Positions 19,065 to 28,911 are shown, counted from the first letter of the stretch. The stretch: DNA of 64,000 bases from Methylobacter tundripaludum SV96 (GCF_000190755.2 NZ_JH109152.1:1280167-1344166); one strand, 5' to 3'. Translations and numbers: made by a program. Notes: generated by a model from the sequence alone, not told the origin.

Positions 19065-19811
19065 TTGATTAATCTTAAGCGTTTTTTATCGACCTTATCA
19101 TTGCTGGTTTTTTTAGGCATATGGCAAGGTGTTGCTGTTTATTTAAACAGCAACACCTTGCCGACTCCCGAGGCGGTAGCCAAGGTTTTTTGGCTGGGCT
19201 GCGTGTCGGGGCAACTGCCTTTTCACCTCGGCGTTACCTTGCTCCGACTGGTGGTCAGTTTTAGCGTTGCGATGCTGCTGGGTTGCGCGATCGGCATCGT
19301 GCTGGGGCGCAATAAAAAGCTTGATGCGTTCTTCGACAACTGGTTGGTTATTTTCTTGAATATCCCGGCGCTGGTCACCATTATCCTGTGCTATGTCTGG
19401 TTCGGTCTGGTCGAATCGGCGGCAATACTCGCCGTGGTTATCAACAAACTGCCCAATGTCATTGTCACCATCCGCGAAGGCACGCGTGCGCTGGATCAGG
19501 ATTTACTGGACATGGCGCGCTGTTACCATTTCGGCAAGCGTAAAACCCTGATTCATGTGATCTGGCCGCAACTGCATCCGTTTGTGATGGGCGCAACTCG
19601 CTCGGGCTTGGCCTTGATCTGGAAAATCATTCTGGTGGTTGAGCTATTAGGCCGCAGCAACGGCATGGGTTATCAACTGCATTTGTTCTTTCAACTGTTC
19701 GATGTCGCAAGTATTCTGGCTTATACCGTCGCTTTTGTTGCCGTCATTCAGCTGATAGAACTGCTGATTTTAAAACCGCTGGATAAGAAAGCCTTGCGGT
19801 GGCGCAGATGA
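19065..19811 (+). CDS. ABC transporter permease, NitT/TauT-like
   Basis: A 248-residue inner-membrane protein with about six hydrophobic helices, of the BPD_transp_1 family. The coupling EAA loop is seen as DLLDMARCYHFGKRKTLIHV around residues 145-164. It probably starts at the TTG at 19065, twelve bases after the binding-protein stop. No ATG gives a complete first helix. It is the channel subunit of the importer encoded by its neighbours. Confidence 0.88.
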   Translation: MINLKRFLSTLSLLVFLGIWQGVAVYLNSNTLPTPEAVAKVFWLGCVSGQLPFHLGVTLLRLVVSFSVAMLLGCAIGIVLGRNKKLDAFFDNWLVIFLNIPALVTIILCYVWFGLVESAAILAVVINKLPNVIVTIREGTRALDQDLLDMARCYHFGKRKTLIHVIWPQLHPFVMGATRSGLALIWKIILVVELLGRSNGMGYQLHLFFQLFDVASILAYTVAFVAVIQLIELLILKPLDKKALRWRR

Positions 19812-20536
19812 CCGACATCCAAATCAATATCAACAACAAAACCTATCCGACAGCGACGCAGCCGAGTATCGCCAATCTTAAGCTGTCGCTGAATTCGAAT
19901 GAATTTATTTGCCTAGTCGGTCCGTCCGGCTGCGGCAAAACCACGCTGTTAAATATTATTGCCGGTTTGGATAATGACTACGACGGCGAAATTCTAGTCG
20001 GACAGCAACACACGCATCCCAAGATCGGCTACATTTTCCAGAATCCGCGCCTGCTGCCTTGGCGGACGGTTAGGGAAAATATTGAGCTGGTACTGGGTGA
20101 GCATCAGTCGCCCGATGTTATTGATGCCTTGCTTGAGGTCATGCAATTAACGCAAGCGCAACAGGTTTATCCTGAACGGCTGTCATTAGGCATGAGCCGC
20201 CGAGTCTCCATCATCCGGGCGTTTGCCATCGATCCTGAGGTGTTGCTGATGGATGAACCGTTTGTGTCGCTGGATGCCCCGACCGCAAGGCAAGTCAGGG
20301 AACTGTTAGTTAAACTGTGGCAACAACGTCCGCACACGGTTTTATTTGTCACCCATGATCTGCGCGAGGCCATTGCGCTGGCCGACCGGCTGATATTTTT
20401 GTCGGCATCGCCGATGCAGGCCGTTAGCGAAATCATTGTACCTATCGCTCGAAGCGATCGCGGAAACGAGTTGGCTATTGAATCATTCAGACAACAGTTG
20501 TTGCAAAATCATCCCGAAATCAAACAGCTTTTGTGA
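19808..20536 (+). CDS. ABC transporter ATP-binding protein, NitT/TauT-like
   Basis: A protein of about 242 residues from the ATG at 19808, which overlaps the permease stop by four bases. A GTG three codons earlier is also possible. Walker A is GPSGCGKTTLL, Walker B is VLLMDEPF, and the D-loop and switch His are normal. The signature motif is unusual: LSLGMSRR instead of LSGGQ. The small size and lack of an extra regulatory domain fit SsuB/TauB-type ATPases. It would energise the importer of unknown substrate. Confidence 0.88.
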   Translation: MTDIQININNKTYPTATQPSIANLKLSLNSNEFICLVGPSGCGKTTLLNIIAGLDNDYDGEILVGQQHTHPKIGYIFQNPRLLPWRTVRENIELVLGEHQSPDVIDALLEVMQLTQAQQVYPERLSLGMSRRVSIIRAFAIDPEVLLMDEPFVSLDAPTARQVRELLVKLWQQRPHTVLFVTHDLREAIALADRLIFLSASPMQAVSEIIVPIARSDRGNELAIESFRQQLLQNHPEIKQLL

Positions 20537-20687
20537 CAGCTTTTTAGCTCGGAAAACAGTTGCGGATTCGCCCAAAATACCCGATACTCTTGGGCCGTCA
20601 AGCCTTGTTATAGGGGATTCACGTCAGGCTATCCTGCCGATTTGTCCAGCGGGGCTTGCTGCACAAACTACCCAAGGTTACTATCAT

Positions 20688-20930
20688 ATGAAAAAAATAA
20701 TTATCTTAGGATTGACGACTGCCGTTATTGCATTAGCTTCGTTTACTGCGTCGGCCGGCAGTGATGCCCAATACCCTGCTGCAAATTTTCAGCCTAAAGT
20801 CGTTTATATCGACAAAGAGGCAGTCAAATCTTCACCCAAATGTCCGGACCAAAAAACCGCAGAAAAGGCAACCGAGTTTGACCCTAAATATCCGGCCGCC
20901 AACTTTACCCCCAAAGTCATTTATCCATAA
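20688..20930 (+). CDS. Small secreted protein with duplicated YPAANF motif
   Basis: An 80-residue protein with a signal peptide (about residues 1-23, ending ASA). The mature part consists of two near-identical segments, YPAANFQPKVVY and YPAANFTPKVIY, joined by a charged linker with one cysteine. I choose the ATG at 20688. The frame is open back to 20436, but that extension overlaps the ATPase gene and has no signal peptide. I do not know the family. It follows the ABC operon by about 150 bp on the same strand, which suggests but does not prove a shared role, for example as a periplasmic ligand-carrying peptide. Confidence 0.7.
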   Translation: MKKIIILGLTTAVIALASFTASAGSDAQYPAANFQPKVVYIDKEAVKSSPKCPDQKTAEKATEFDPKYPAANFTPKVIYP

Positions 20931-20944
20931 CCCGGCTTTTTAAA

Positions 20945-20970
20945 AGGTGAGCCTTAATCCGGGTTCACCT
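20945..20970 (-). terminator. Weak stem-loop between the small secreted protein and flgL
   Basis: The stem aggtgagcc pairs with gggttcacct (one G-T pair). Only the minus-strand direction has a T-run after it, so it could be a second stop for flagellar transcripts behind the main terminator at 21004-21040. Confidence 0.45.
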
Positions 20971-21003
20971 CTTACCGGCACCGACCTGCCCCGGCTTTCA
21001 GGC

Positions 21004-21040
21004 AAAAAAAGGGGACTGATATGCAATCAATCCCCGCTTT
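21004..21040 (-). terminator. Intrinsic terminator of the flgG-flgL transcript
   Basis: On the minus strand a stem of ggggattgat with atcagtcccc (one mismatch) is followed by seven T. It lies 35 bases after the flgL stop. Confidence 0.8.
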
Positions 21041-21074
21041 AAAGTCTCAATACTGGTTGGACGCAATCCCTACC

Positions 21075-22358
21075 TTAGAGATAATTAAACAACGATAATC
21101 CTTTTACCTTGGAAAAAGCCTGTTGAGCAGCTTGTAAAGCAGTAGTTTGCATTTGAAACTTGCTGTATGCATCGGCATAGTCAAGATCTTGAGTCTGAGA
21201 AAGCGTTGTCTTGGTGTCTAATATAAATTTCTCATTTTGAGTTTCTTGATCGCTCAAAGCGTTCAACCTCCCTCCGACACTGGTTCTCGCCTCCAAAACA
21301 CTATTCTTGGCCGCATCAAGATCGCTTAAAACATCGGTAAGTTGGCCTTGCAAGGCCTGTGCAGCAGTCCCTGTCTTGTTTTGCCCGTTAGTAAAACCGG
21401 CATCCGTTAAAAATGTACCTGAAGTATTATTAATTTGTATGCTGGAGGCGGCGCCTGTGGCTACTGAAACAAACTCGACTCTATTACCATTGCTTCGTGC
21501 TTGAATAGCGCCGCTAAAACCGCCTGCCCCAAGTTGCGTATTAATCTCGGTGACAAGACTATCCACGCCTGCAAACGTTTTGCCCGTCAAGTCTATTGGC
21601 GCTGTAACAGGGCCATTGGCAACCAAATCGAATTTAGTTGTAGCCGCAGTATAATCCAAACCATATCGTAAAAACCTGTCGCCGGTAATTTCAGCGGGGG
21701 TAGCATTGAAAGTGGAGCTCAACCCGTCAGACAACGCCTTTAAGATATTAAAAATGCTACGGTTACCATTCTCGTCAGCCGCCGGACTGCTCGATTTTAC
21801 ATTCTCAAATACATTGACGCCTAAGTCGCCATCGGCAACCTGCCTTGTAGGACCGATTTGCAAAGCCCTCTGCTCCGGACCGCCTTGATAAACATAGTTG
21901 CCGGTTGTAGCATTTTTCGTAAAAGCGGGGACATTCGAAAGATCGCCTGAAAAAATAAACTCGCCATTGGCATTTTGGGTATTTGCTACGCCGGCCAATT
22001 GTTGAATCAACTGATCCACTTCAGTCTTGATCCCCAGCCTGTCATTGCTATTTAAAGTGTCGTTCATAGCTTGAATAGTCAGGTCTCTGGCGCGATCTAA
22101 TATACCGCCTGAAGTTGCCAACGCAGACTCCTCGATATTCAAACGTCCTCGCGTAGTAGCAATATTATTTTGATACTGCTTTGTTTTATCGATTGTTTTA
22201 TCTAAATCCAGTATCCTTGCCGCCGCCCCGGGGTCGTCCGCAGGCACCGACACTTTAACTCCGGTGCTTAATTGTTGTTGCAGATTAGCCAATTTGCTTT
22301 GCTGATTGGACATCGCGGTAACACTAAGCTGTTGTGCCCAAGCTGTTGAAATTCTCAT
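21075..22358 (-). CDS. flgL: Flagellar hook-filament junction protein FlgL (HAP3)
   Basis: A 427-residue flagellin-like protein forming the ring of subunits between FlgK and the filament. The N-terminus MRISTAWAQQLSVTAM and the C-terminal helix with QMQTTALQAAQQAFSKVKGLSLFNYL are the conserved coiled-coil ends. The middle is variable, as is usual. It is the last gene of the flg operon, 11 bases after flgK, and is followed by a terminator. Confidence 0.93.
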   Translation of the reverse strand: MRISTAWAQQLSVTAMSNQQSKLANLQQQLSTGVKVSVPADDPGAAARILDLDKTIDKTKQYQNNIATTRGRLNIEESALATSGGILDRARDLTIQAMNDTLNSNDRLGIKTEVDQLIQQLAGVANTQNANGEFIFSGDLSNVPAFTKNATTGNYVYQGGPEQRALQIGPTRQVADGDLGVNVFENVKSSSPAADENGNRSIFNILKALSDGLSSTFNATPAEITGDRFLRYGLDYTAATTKFDLVANGPVTAPIDLTGKTFAGVDSLVTEINTQLGAGGFSGAIQARSNGNRVEFVSVATGAASSIQINNTSGTFLTDAGFTNGQNKTGTAAQALQGQLTDVLSDLDAAKNSVLEARTSVGGRLNALSDQETQNEKFILDTKTTLSQTQDLDYADAYSKFQMQTTALQAAQQAFSKVKGLSLFNYL

Positions 22359-22369
22359 CGCTATCGCTC

Positions 22370-24208
22370 CTATCTAACTGCGCCTAACAAAGTATCAAAT
22401 AAGGATCTGGCCACCGAAATCGACTGAGCCGATGCCTGATAAGCTTGTTGAAACTTTATTAAGTTAGCGGCTTCTTCATCTAAATTCACACCTGCCAGAC
22501 TCTCTCTGGCTCCCTTTGCCTGATTTAATAATGTCTCTTGTGCTGAAGAACTGAATTGAGCCGACTGCGTCAACGTTCCGACACCGGAAACAATTTGAGC
22601 ATAGGCATCATTAAATGAGGCCTTCCCCCCTAACATACTCAATTTATCCTTAAGATCTGCCAGCTGTAATGCATTTCTATTATCGCCGGGCATCGCGCCG
22701 TTGATAGTGACATAAACGGGATTACCCAATGCGTCTACAACCGGAACCCCTCCGGCAAGTTTTTGTACGGGTAATTTGGTCACAGGGTCGACTTCAATAT
22801 TAGTGGCTGCCGCAATTTTTTTCGGGTCGGTAATATTGACCCCAATTTTCTGGGCCGCATTGTAGGTCGGTCTGATGACAGATTCATCCCCCACTGCGAT
22901 GGTTTTCCCTCCGCTGGCATCGACTTTTATGTCGATGCCCGGCAAAGCAGTGACATCGGTTTTTGCCGGTTGAGTCGCTGCAAACGACAGGGTAAAAACG
23001 CCCGTAGCCGGAACAGTATCGGTGGCCGTAAGATTAATCACCTGATTATCCCGGGTCCTGGTCAGGGTGTAATCAGTTCCGCCAACATACTTCAATTTAT
23101 AATCGCTAAAATCCAGGTTTGCAGTTGCCGATGGATTGACATTGACATCCTGAAATGAAGCCGTTACGGCGGCATTGCCCGTATTAAGCGAACTTTGAAT
23201 AACAGGAACCTCATCACCGGCAAACTTAAATAAGTCCGATCCTGCCGTGCCATTCAGGTCAAATCCCTTTTGATGCATGGCATTAAACTCCATTGCCAGA
23301 CTGGCGGCAACCTGACCCAACTTTTGCTGTGCAGGATCCAGCACTTCATCCCGAAATCTTAAAGCCCCCCCTAACGAACCGCCGCTGATCTGATTGGTTA
23401 CATCGATAGTGCCATTAGCTGTCTGAATCCCAATTTCCAGTTTACCTGGAGCAAGTTCAGACTCAAGGGTGGTAAATGTTGCCGCCCCGCCATTAAGGAC
23501 CAGCGCCTGCCCGTTGCCGATAAAAACGCTTGATGTACCGTTTTTCTGAGGGACAACGGAGACATTGACCATTTCGGACAACCTTGAAAGCAAAGCATCC
23601 TGTTTATCCAGCAAGTCATTCGGCTGCTTCAAGCCTTGTGTTTTACCTACGTTTGCGATGATTTTTACATTAAGATCGGCTATTGCCGCAGCTAGGGTAT
23701 TAATCTCGTTAACCTTGGCGCCTATATCGCTATTATTCAGGTTACGTATCTCTTCAAATTTACCGCCTATCGTATTGAAGTTTTGCGCTAAAGCGTCCGC
23801 CTCGGACAATAATACCTGCCGGGAAGGAATGGATGAAGGATCAGACGACACGCTACTCAAGGCATTAAAAAAACGATTCAGTACAGGAGCCATACCCGTA
23901 CTGGAGTCGGCCATTATATTATCAACGCTGGTAGCAAGTTGATGATAACGATCCGCGTCCCCGAATGCTGAAAGACTGGAGCTCAATTGCTTATTAATAA
24001 ACTGGTCGTAACTGCGCGTAATATTAGTGACGTTTACGCCCTGACCGACATAGCCGTCACCGGTAAATTGTGCGGGCTTAGTGCCCTGCTCCACCCGCTG
24101 ACGACTATAACCCTCTGTATGTATATTGGAAATATTATTCTGCGTAGTTTCCAATGAGCGCTGAGCAACCAGCAGACCTGACAATGATGTTGCTAATAAT
24201 CCACTCAT
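22370..24208 (-). CDS. flgK: Flagellar hook-associated protein FlgK (HAP1)
   Basis: A 612-residue hook-filament junction protein. The N-terminal SLSGLLVAQRSLETTQNNISNIHTEGYSRQRVEQ segment is the conserved axial-protein motif (shown here in parts: SGLLVAQRSLE and NNISNIHTEGYSR). The C-terminus EEAANLIKFQQAYQASAQSI is the matching helix. It joins the hook (FlgE) to FlgL. It is encoded in the same transcript as flgG-flgJ, 43 bases after flgJ. Confidence 0.94.
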   Translation of the reverse strand: MSGLLATSLSGLLVAQRSLETTQNNISNIHTEGYSRQRVEQGTKPAQFTGDGYVGQGVNVTNITRSYDQFINKQLSSSLSAFGDADRYHQLATSVDNIMADSSTGMAPVLNRFFNALSSVSSDPSSIPSRQVLLSEADALAQNFNTIGGKFEEIRNLNNSDIGAKVNEINTLAAAIADLNVKIIANVGKTQGLKQPNDLLDKQDALLSRLSEMVNVSVVPQKNGTSSVFIGNGQALVLNGGAATFTTLESELAPGKLEIGIQTANGTIDVTNQISGGSLGGALRFRDEVLDPAQQKLGQVAASLAMEFNAMHQKGFDLNGTAGSDLFKFAGDEVPVIQSSLNTGNAAVTASFQDVNVNPSATANLDFSDYKLKYVGGTDYTLTRTRDNQVINLTATDTVPATGVFTLSFAATQPAKTDVTALPGIDIKVDASGGKTIAVGDESVIRPTYNAAQKIGVNITDPKKIAAATNIEVDPVTKLPVQKLAGGVPVVDALGNPVYVTINGAMPGDNRNALQLADLKDKLSMLGGKASFNDAYAQIVSGVGTLTQSAQFSSSAQETLLNQAKGARESLAGVNLDEEAANLIKFQQAYQASAQSISVARSLFDTLLGAVR

Positions 24209-24251
24209 GATAGCGTCCTGTTACGAGAATTAGGTGCCGGACTTATTTTGA

Positions 24252-25352
24252 TCATTGATTCATCGCCATAATGACATCAGGCTCAAATTCGGCCATCGTA
24301 TTGCCTTGATAAATGCTCATTACCTTGTCGGCATATTTCGGGTCGGTTGCATAACCCGCCCGTTGTAATTCATGCATATATTGTTCCGCATTGCCCGCTT
24401 TTTTTAAGGCATCGCCATAACGTGGATTACTTTTAATAAAGTCGACATAATCCCTGAAACTTTCCTTGAATGAATCATAGGATCTAAAGCCTGCATTAAC
24501 TTTTTTAGGAATACCCTGATCAAATTCCAGTGTAGCTACTTGCGCTTGTTTACCCTGCCAAGCCTTATCGGCTTTAATGTTAAATAAGTTGAAACTGTTG
24601 CTGCCGTTGCTGTTTTTTATTAAAGAGCGCCCCCAGCCAGTTTCCAAAGCGGCTTGCGCCAAAATAACTTTAGGCTCCACGCCCAATTCCTTAGCGGCCT
24701 GCTCGGCATAAGGATGCAAGCGCCTGACAAACTCTTCTGCCGACTGTATCGGCTGCGCCTGACCATCCTTTAGCATCGGCAAAGTGTTGCCGCTATTGAA
24801 CGGGAATTCAGTCATCTCATCCAACGGACTTCTCGGCAACCGCTCCATGCGTTGCTCTACCTCCTGCATCCTTGCAGTCGTATCCTGAACATAAGGAGTG
24901 ACACTAACTTGGCCGTCTGCAAAGCTGGCGGCAGGGCTGTCGGTTTTGCCGCTTACCTGCCGGTTAACGGCATGAGCCGGTTCAGAACCGCGTGATATGC
25001 CGCCCGATTTATTCAGGTAATCTTCAACATCCTGCTTCTCATTTTTAGGCTTATCGGGGCTCAGTTGCTTAACGATTAAGTCAGCCAAACCAACGCCGGG
25101 AGAACCCGACAAATGCACAGCCAACTGCTGATCATACATATCGTTATAAAATTTACTTTGATCGTTATCCATAGCGCCATCTGCCAGCTTGGCGGCACGC
25201 ATACTTTTAAGCACGTTATTGAGAAAAATTGATTCAAATTGCTTGGCAACTTCTTTCAACGCTTCCGGCGACTCTTTTCTGGCTTGGCCTTTTAGTTTGG
25301 CCAAACCGTTAAAGTCGGTATAAACATCGGCATTTTGAGTACCCGTTAACAT
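24252..25352 (-). CDS. flgJ: Flagellar peptidoglycan hydrolase FlgJ
   Basis: A 366-residue two-domain protein. Residues 1-105 are the rod-binding domain (VAKQFESIFLNNVLKSMR). Residues about 215-360 are a glucosaminidase/muramidase domain that opens peptidoglycan for the rod, with the catalytic Glu in AALETGWGRS. The linker is long (about 110 residues). Its region encoded by 24834-24881 (residues about 158-173, TTARMQEVEQRMERLP) is a copy of a 48-bp repeat also found in an unrelated gene at 49210-49257. Both functional domains look intact. Confidence 0.94.
   Translation of the reverse strand: MLTGTQNADVYTDFNGLAKLKGQARKESPEALKEVAKQFESIFLNNVLKSMRAAKLADGAMDNDQSKFYNDMYDQQLAVHLSGSPGVGLADLIVKQLSPDKPKNEKQDVEDYLNKSGGISRGSEPAHAVNRQVSGKTDSPAASFADGQVSVTPYVQDTTARMQEVEQRMERLPRSPLDEMTEFPFNSGNTLPMLKDGQAQPIQSAEEFVRRLHPYAEQAAKELGVEPKVILAQAALETGWGRSLIKNSNGSNSFNLFNIKADKAWQGKQAQVATLEFDQGIPKKVNAGFRSYDSFKESFRDYVDFIKSNPRYGDALKKAGNAEQYMHELQRAGYATDPKYADKVMSIYQGNTMAEFEPDVIMAMNQ
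24834..24881. repeat. 48-bp interspersed repeat inside flgJ
   Basis: This stretch matches 49210-49257 at 45 of 48 positions by direct comparison. It lies in the linker of FlgJ, between the two conserved domains, and stays in frame. The same sequence is read in the opposite orientation relative to transcription in the other gene. Confidence 0.85.
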
Positions 25353-25381
25353 AACAACCTCCGCGAATCCACCCTACAACT

Positions 25382-26485
25382 TTAAATAACAATTAATTCG
25401 GCATGTAAAGAGCCAGCTGATTTCAGTGCTTCAAGAATAGCCACCAAATCGCTGGGTGCGGCGCCTACGTTGTTGACCGCCTGAACAATTTCATCCAGAG
25501 AGACGCCGGGATTAAACACAAACATGTGATTTTTTTCTTCTTCAACCTTTATGTTGGATTTCGGCGTAACCACCGTCTGACCGTTGGATAATGCGTTTGG
25601 CTGACTAACCTGGGGGTTTTCGGTAATAGTGACTGTTAAACTGCCATGAGACACCGCCGCAGGCTGCACCCTGACCTTACCGTTAACAACGACAGTTCCG
25701 GTGCGGGAGTTGACAATGACACGCGCAGGCGCATCATCCGGGGTCACCATCATGTTTTCTACCACTGAGGCAAAAGTCACTTTTTGATTGGGATCAACAG
25801 GCGCATTAACCCTGACCGAAGTCGCATCGATCGCCTTTGCCGTATTCGTTCCCAACACCCTATTAATAGATTCCGCCATGCGATTGGCGGTAGTGAAATC
25901 CGGACTGTGCAGATTAAAAACCAACGCATCGCCTTCAGAAAAAGACGTGCTAACAGTGCGCTCGACGATGGCGCCGTTGGGAATACGGCCCACGTTGGGA
26001 TTATTGACGGTAACGCTTGAACCGTCCTGACCTGAAGCACTCAGTCCGCTCACCACCAGACTACCTTGAGCAATGGCATAAACCTGTCCGTCAGCCCCTT
26101 TCAACGGACTCATCAATAATGATCCGCCCCGTAAACTTTTGGCATCGCCAAGCGAAGAGACGGTGACATCAATCGCCTGACCCGATTTGGCAAAGGGCGG
26201 CAGTTCGGCTTGAACGGAAACCGCCGCAATGTTTTTTGATTTAGGATCAAGACCGGGAGGTAAGGTAATGCCAAGGCGCGTCAACATACTGCGTAAGCTT
26301 TGTCCGGTAAATGTCGTTTTATCGCCGGATTTATCCAAACCGACGACCAGGCCGTAGCCTACCAGCTGGTTACTGCGTACGCCTTCAATGGAGGCAATAT
26401 CCTTGATACGCTCGGCACACACCGGCCCGCTGACGGCAATACCCAGCAGCAATAACAAAATAACGTTCTTATGTATTGTGTTCAT
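25382..26485 (-). CDS. flgI: Flagellar P-ring protein FlgI
   Basis: A 367-residue secreted protein that forms the P ring around the rod in the peptidoglycan layer. It has a Sec signal peptide (residues 1-24, ending VCA). The family opening [26 protein letters not shown] and the C-terminal [26 protein letters not shown] are conserved. The length is normal. Spacing is 15 bases from flgH and 29 from flgJ. Confidence 0.96.
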   Translation of the reverse strand: MNTIHKNVILLLLLGIAVSGPVCAERIKDIASIEGVRSNQLVGYGLVVGLDKSGDKTTFTGQSLRSMLTRLGITLPPGLDPKSKNIAAVSVQAELPPFAKSGQAIDVTVSSLGDAKSLRGGSLLMSPLKGADGQVYAIAQGSLVVSGLSASGQDGSSVTVNNPNVGRIPNGAIVERTVSTSFSEGDALVFNLHSPDFTTANRMAESINRVLGTNTAKAIDATSVRVNAPVDPNQKVTFASVVENMMVTPDDAPARVIVNSRTGTVVVNGKVRVQPAAVSHGSLTVTITENPQVSQPNALSNGQTVVTPKSNIKVEEEKNHMFVFNPGVSLDEIVQAVNNVGAAPSDLVAILEALKSAGSLHAELIVI

Positions 26486-26500
26486 ATCCTTATCCTTATT

Positions 26501-27211
26501 TTAAAATGGGAACCATGGGCTATTAAGAATTCTTGCCAACCAGCCCATTTTACTGGCATCGGCCATCGCCCCCTCGCCTACATACATAATGGTTACATCG
26601 GCCACCTTGTCTGAAGTGATAATATTCGATGAGGTTATATCGACCGGCCTGACGATGCCGGATAACCTGATGAATTCATCGCCCTGATTTAAGGTCACTC
26701 TTTTCTCGCCCCGTACATTTAGATTGCCGTTCGGTAACACGTCGACAACCGTAACGGAAATATTGCCGCTTAAACTATTGCTTTGATCGGCAGCGCCCGT
26801 CCCTTTAAATTCTTTTGATGATTGCAATGAGGTTTGAAGACTCTGCCCCGTCAAGGCAGATGCCGCAATGCCAAACATCGAAGGAACCTCAGCGGTCATC
26901 TTGTTTTCTTTTTTCGTATTAAGATCGTCAGCCTTTTTCGCCTGGGTTTTCTCCAACAGCGTAATGGTCAGGATATCCCCAACCCTTTTTGCCGTTTGAT
27001 CTTCAAACAGGCGGGTATCGTAGCCGGACTGATAGATGGATCCGCTGTTTTGTACCGGCGGTCTTAAATCGGCCGGTGCAACCGGAGCAAATGCAGGATC
27101 CCTTTGCGGTATAGGCGTACAAGCCTGTAACAGCGACAGCTCGACTACAAGGATACAGGTAATTGAACGGCTGATAGTCTTCACCGTAAAACCAAGTTTT
27201 TGAGTCATCAT
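26501..27211 (-). CDS. flgH: Flagellar L-ring lipoprotein FlgH
   Basis: A 236-residue outer-membrane lipoprotein with the lipobox LLQAC near residue 31. It forms the L ring. Recognisable family segments are SIYQSGYDTRLFEDQTAKRVGDILTI (SIYQ...GDILTI), GNISVTVVDVLPNGNLNVRGEK and the C-terminal YVGEGAMADASKMGWL. The N-terminal signal is preceded by about ten residues, and either of the first two Met codons could be the start. Confidence 0.95.
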   Translation of the reverse strand: MMTQKLGFTVKTISRSITCILVVELSLLQACTPIPQRDPAFAPVAPADLRPPVQNSGSIYQSGYDTRLFEDQTAKRVGDILTITLLEKTQAKKADDLNTKKENKMTAEVPSMFGIAASALTGQSLQTSLQSSKEFKGTGAADQSNSLSGNISVTVVDVLPNGNLNVRGEKRVTLNQGDEFIRLSGIVRPVDITSSNIITSDKVADVTIMYVGEGAMADASKMGWLARILNSPWFPF

Positions 27212-27226
27212 GCCATCGCTCCTAAC

Positions 27227-28015
27227 TTATAATTGCTGCGTCACAAAGGACAGCATCTGATCGGTTGTTGAAATCGCCTTGGAATTCATCTCGTAAGCCC
27301 GTTGCGTTTCAATCATATTGACCAACTCCTCGACGACATTGACATTGGAGGTTTCCAATGAACCTTGAGTCAAAGTCCCGTATTCTGCTTGTCCCGGCGT
27401 TCCCACTATTGGCGCGCCACTGGCGGCGGATTCCCGATAGAGGTTTTCGCCAACCGCTTCCAAGCCGGTAGGATTGATGAAATTGGCGGTCTGGATTTGC
27501 CCCAACACAGTCGGCGCAGCAACCCCCGGTTGCAACGCAGATACCGTGCCGTCAGTGCCGATAGTGACGCTCAGCGCATCTTGAGGCACGGTGATCGCCG
27601 GATTCAACGTTAACCCGCCTGAGGTGACCAACTGGCCCGTTGCGTCTAATTTTAAGGAACCGTCACGGGTATAATTGGTATCGCCATTCGGCATTAAAAT
27701 TTGCAGGAACCCCCGGCCATTTATTGCCACGTCCAAGGCATTCTCGGTCGGCTGAACATTGCCCTGCGTATGCAACTTTTCGGTGGCAACCGTTCTTACC
27801 CCGGTTCCTAACTGCAAGCCCGTCGGTAATTGGGTATTTTGCGTGGATTGTGCGCCGACCTGACGAATATTCTGATACATAAGGTCTTCAAAAACAGCCC
27901 GGCCTCTTTTAAACCCTGTGGTATTGACGTTGGCCAAGTTATTGGAAATAACCGCCATTCTTGTTTGCTGGGCATCCAGACCGGATTTAGCTACCCATAA
28001 TGCGCGTTCTGTCAT
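27227..28015 (-). CDS. flgG: Flagellar distal rod protein FlgG
   Basis: A 262-residue rod protein. It has the N-terminal axial motif [32 protein letters not shown] (seen as [14 protein letters not shown]) and the C-terminal [20 protein letters not shown]. It forms the distal rod through the outer membrane. It follows an intrinsic terminator and its own sigma-54-like promoter, so it heads the flgGHIJKL transcript. The length is normal. Confidence 0.96.
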   Translation of the reverse strand: MTERALWVAKSGLDAQQTRMAVISNNLANVNTTGFKRGRAVFEDLMYQNIRQVGAQSTQNTQLPTGLQLGTGVRTVATEKLHTQGNVQPTENALDVAINGRGFLQILMPNGDTNYTRDGSLKLDATGQLVTSGGLTLNPAITVPQDALSVTIGTDGTVSALQPGVAAPTVLGQIQTANFINPTGLEAVGENLYRESAASGAPIVGTPGQAEYGTLTQGSLETSNVNVVEELVNMIETQRAYEMNSKAISTTDQMLSFVTQQL

Positions 28016-28058
28016 GATAAACTCCTTAGTGCCAATTTATTGTCTTACTTAAACTCGC

Positions 28059-28074
28059 AGCATGATCCATGCCA
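28059..28074 (-). promoter_or_regulatory. Sigma-54 (-24/-12) promoter of flgG
   Basis: Read on the minus strand: TGGCAT, five bases, ATGCT, with GG and GC separated by exactly ten bases. The element lies 43 bases before the flgG start and immediately after the flgF terminator. Confidence 0.75.
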
Positions 28075-28111
28075 TATCTACGTGAGCCCTCAAATTCCAA
28101 TTCGATTACCC

Positions 28112-28136
28112 AAAAAAAAGCCGAGCTAGGCTCGGC
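28112..28136 (-). terminator. Intrinsic terminator between flgF and flgG
   Basis: On the minus strand the perfect stem gccgagc-tag-gctcggc is followed by eight T. It lies about 35 bases after the flgF stop and ahead of the flgG promoter, splitting the flg cluster into two transcripts. Confidence 0.9.
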
Positions 28137-28170
28137 ATTCTTGAAAATAAATCCTGCTGCGTACTTCCTA

Positions 28171-28911
28171 TTACATTTGCATCAGCTTGGCGCCCACTGC
28201 TGCGTTTTCATCGAAACTTTTCATCACCTTGGTTTGCAGCTCGAAATTTCTTGCCAGCTCAATCATGTCCACCATGGCGGAAATCGCATTCACATTACTA
28301 CCTTCCAAAACGCCTTGCGCCAGCTTGACGTCAGCATTGGCGACCACCGGTTTGCCATCTTTTGCATGCAGCAACCCGTCATTGGATTTTTCCAGATTAC
28401 CAGCTTCCAGTTTCACCATTTTAATTCGGCCAATCTCGACCTGAGTTGTCGCATTACCGGAACCCAGCGGAATAATGCTGATAGTACCGTCACTGCCTAT
28501 GCTCAGTTTTTCTGAAGGGGGAATATTGATCGGCCCATCCTGTCCCAACACTTTCAAACCCGCACCGGTCTGCAAGAAACCTTCCGGGGTCACGCGCAAA
28601 TCACCGGCACGCGTATAAGCCTCCTTACCGTCAGCCCCCTGAACGGCGAGATACCCCTCGCCGTTAATAGCCACATCCAGGTCACCGCCTGTCGTCTGCA
28701 TGGCGCCGGTGGAAAGATCGACCCCGGGCTTTTCGTTCATCGCATAAACCCGGGTAGGAAAACCGGCACCGGACACCGGTCGGCTGCGAAATTGCTCCAA
28801 GTCTGATTTAAAACCGCTAGTCTGGGTATTCGCCAAATTATTGGCATTTGCCGTTTGAGCCAACAGCGTCTGCTTGGCCCCGCTCATTGCGATATATAAA
28901 CTACGATCCAT
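28171..28911 (-). CDS. flgF: Flagellar proximal rod protein FlgF
   Basis: A 246-residue rod protein with the N-terminal MDRSLYIAMSGAKQTLLAQ and NNLANTQTSGFKSD motifs and the C-terminal MVDMIELARNFELQTKVMKS. FlgF connects the MS-ring adaptor side to FlgG. It is preceded by its own sigma-54-like element and followed by a terminator, so it may be transcribed alone as well as by read-through from flgE. The length is normal. Confidence 0.96.
   Translation of the reverse strand: MDRSLYIAMSGAKQTLLAQTANANNLANTQTSGFKSDLEQFRSRPVSGAGFPTRVYAMNEKPGVDLSTGAMQTTGGDLDVAINGEGYLAVQGADGKEAYTRAGDLRVTPEGFLQTGAGLKVLGQDGPINIPPSEKLSIGSDGTISIIPLGSGNATTQVEIGRIKMVKLEAGNLEKSNDGLLHAKDGKPVVANADVKLAQGVLEGSNVNAISAMVDMIELARNFELQTKVMKSFDENAAVGAKLMQM

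Noticed and set aside
20436-20687. N-terminal extension of the small YPAANF protein
   Set aside because: It overlaps the ATPase gene out of frame and would bury the signal peptide. The ATG at 20688 gives a normal exported protein.
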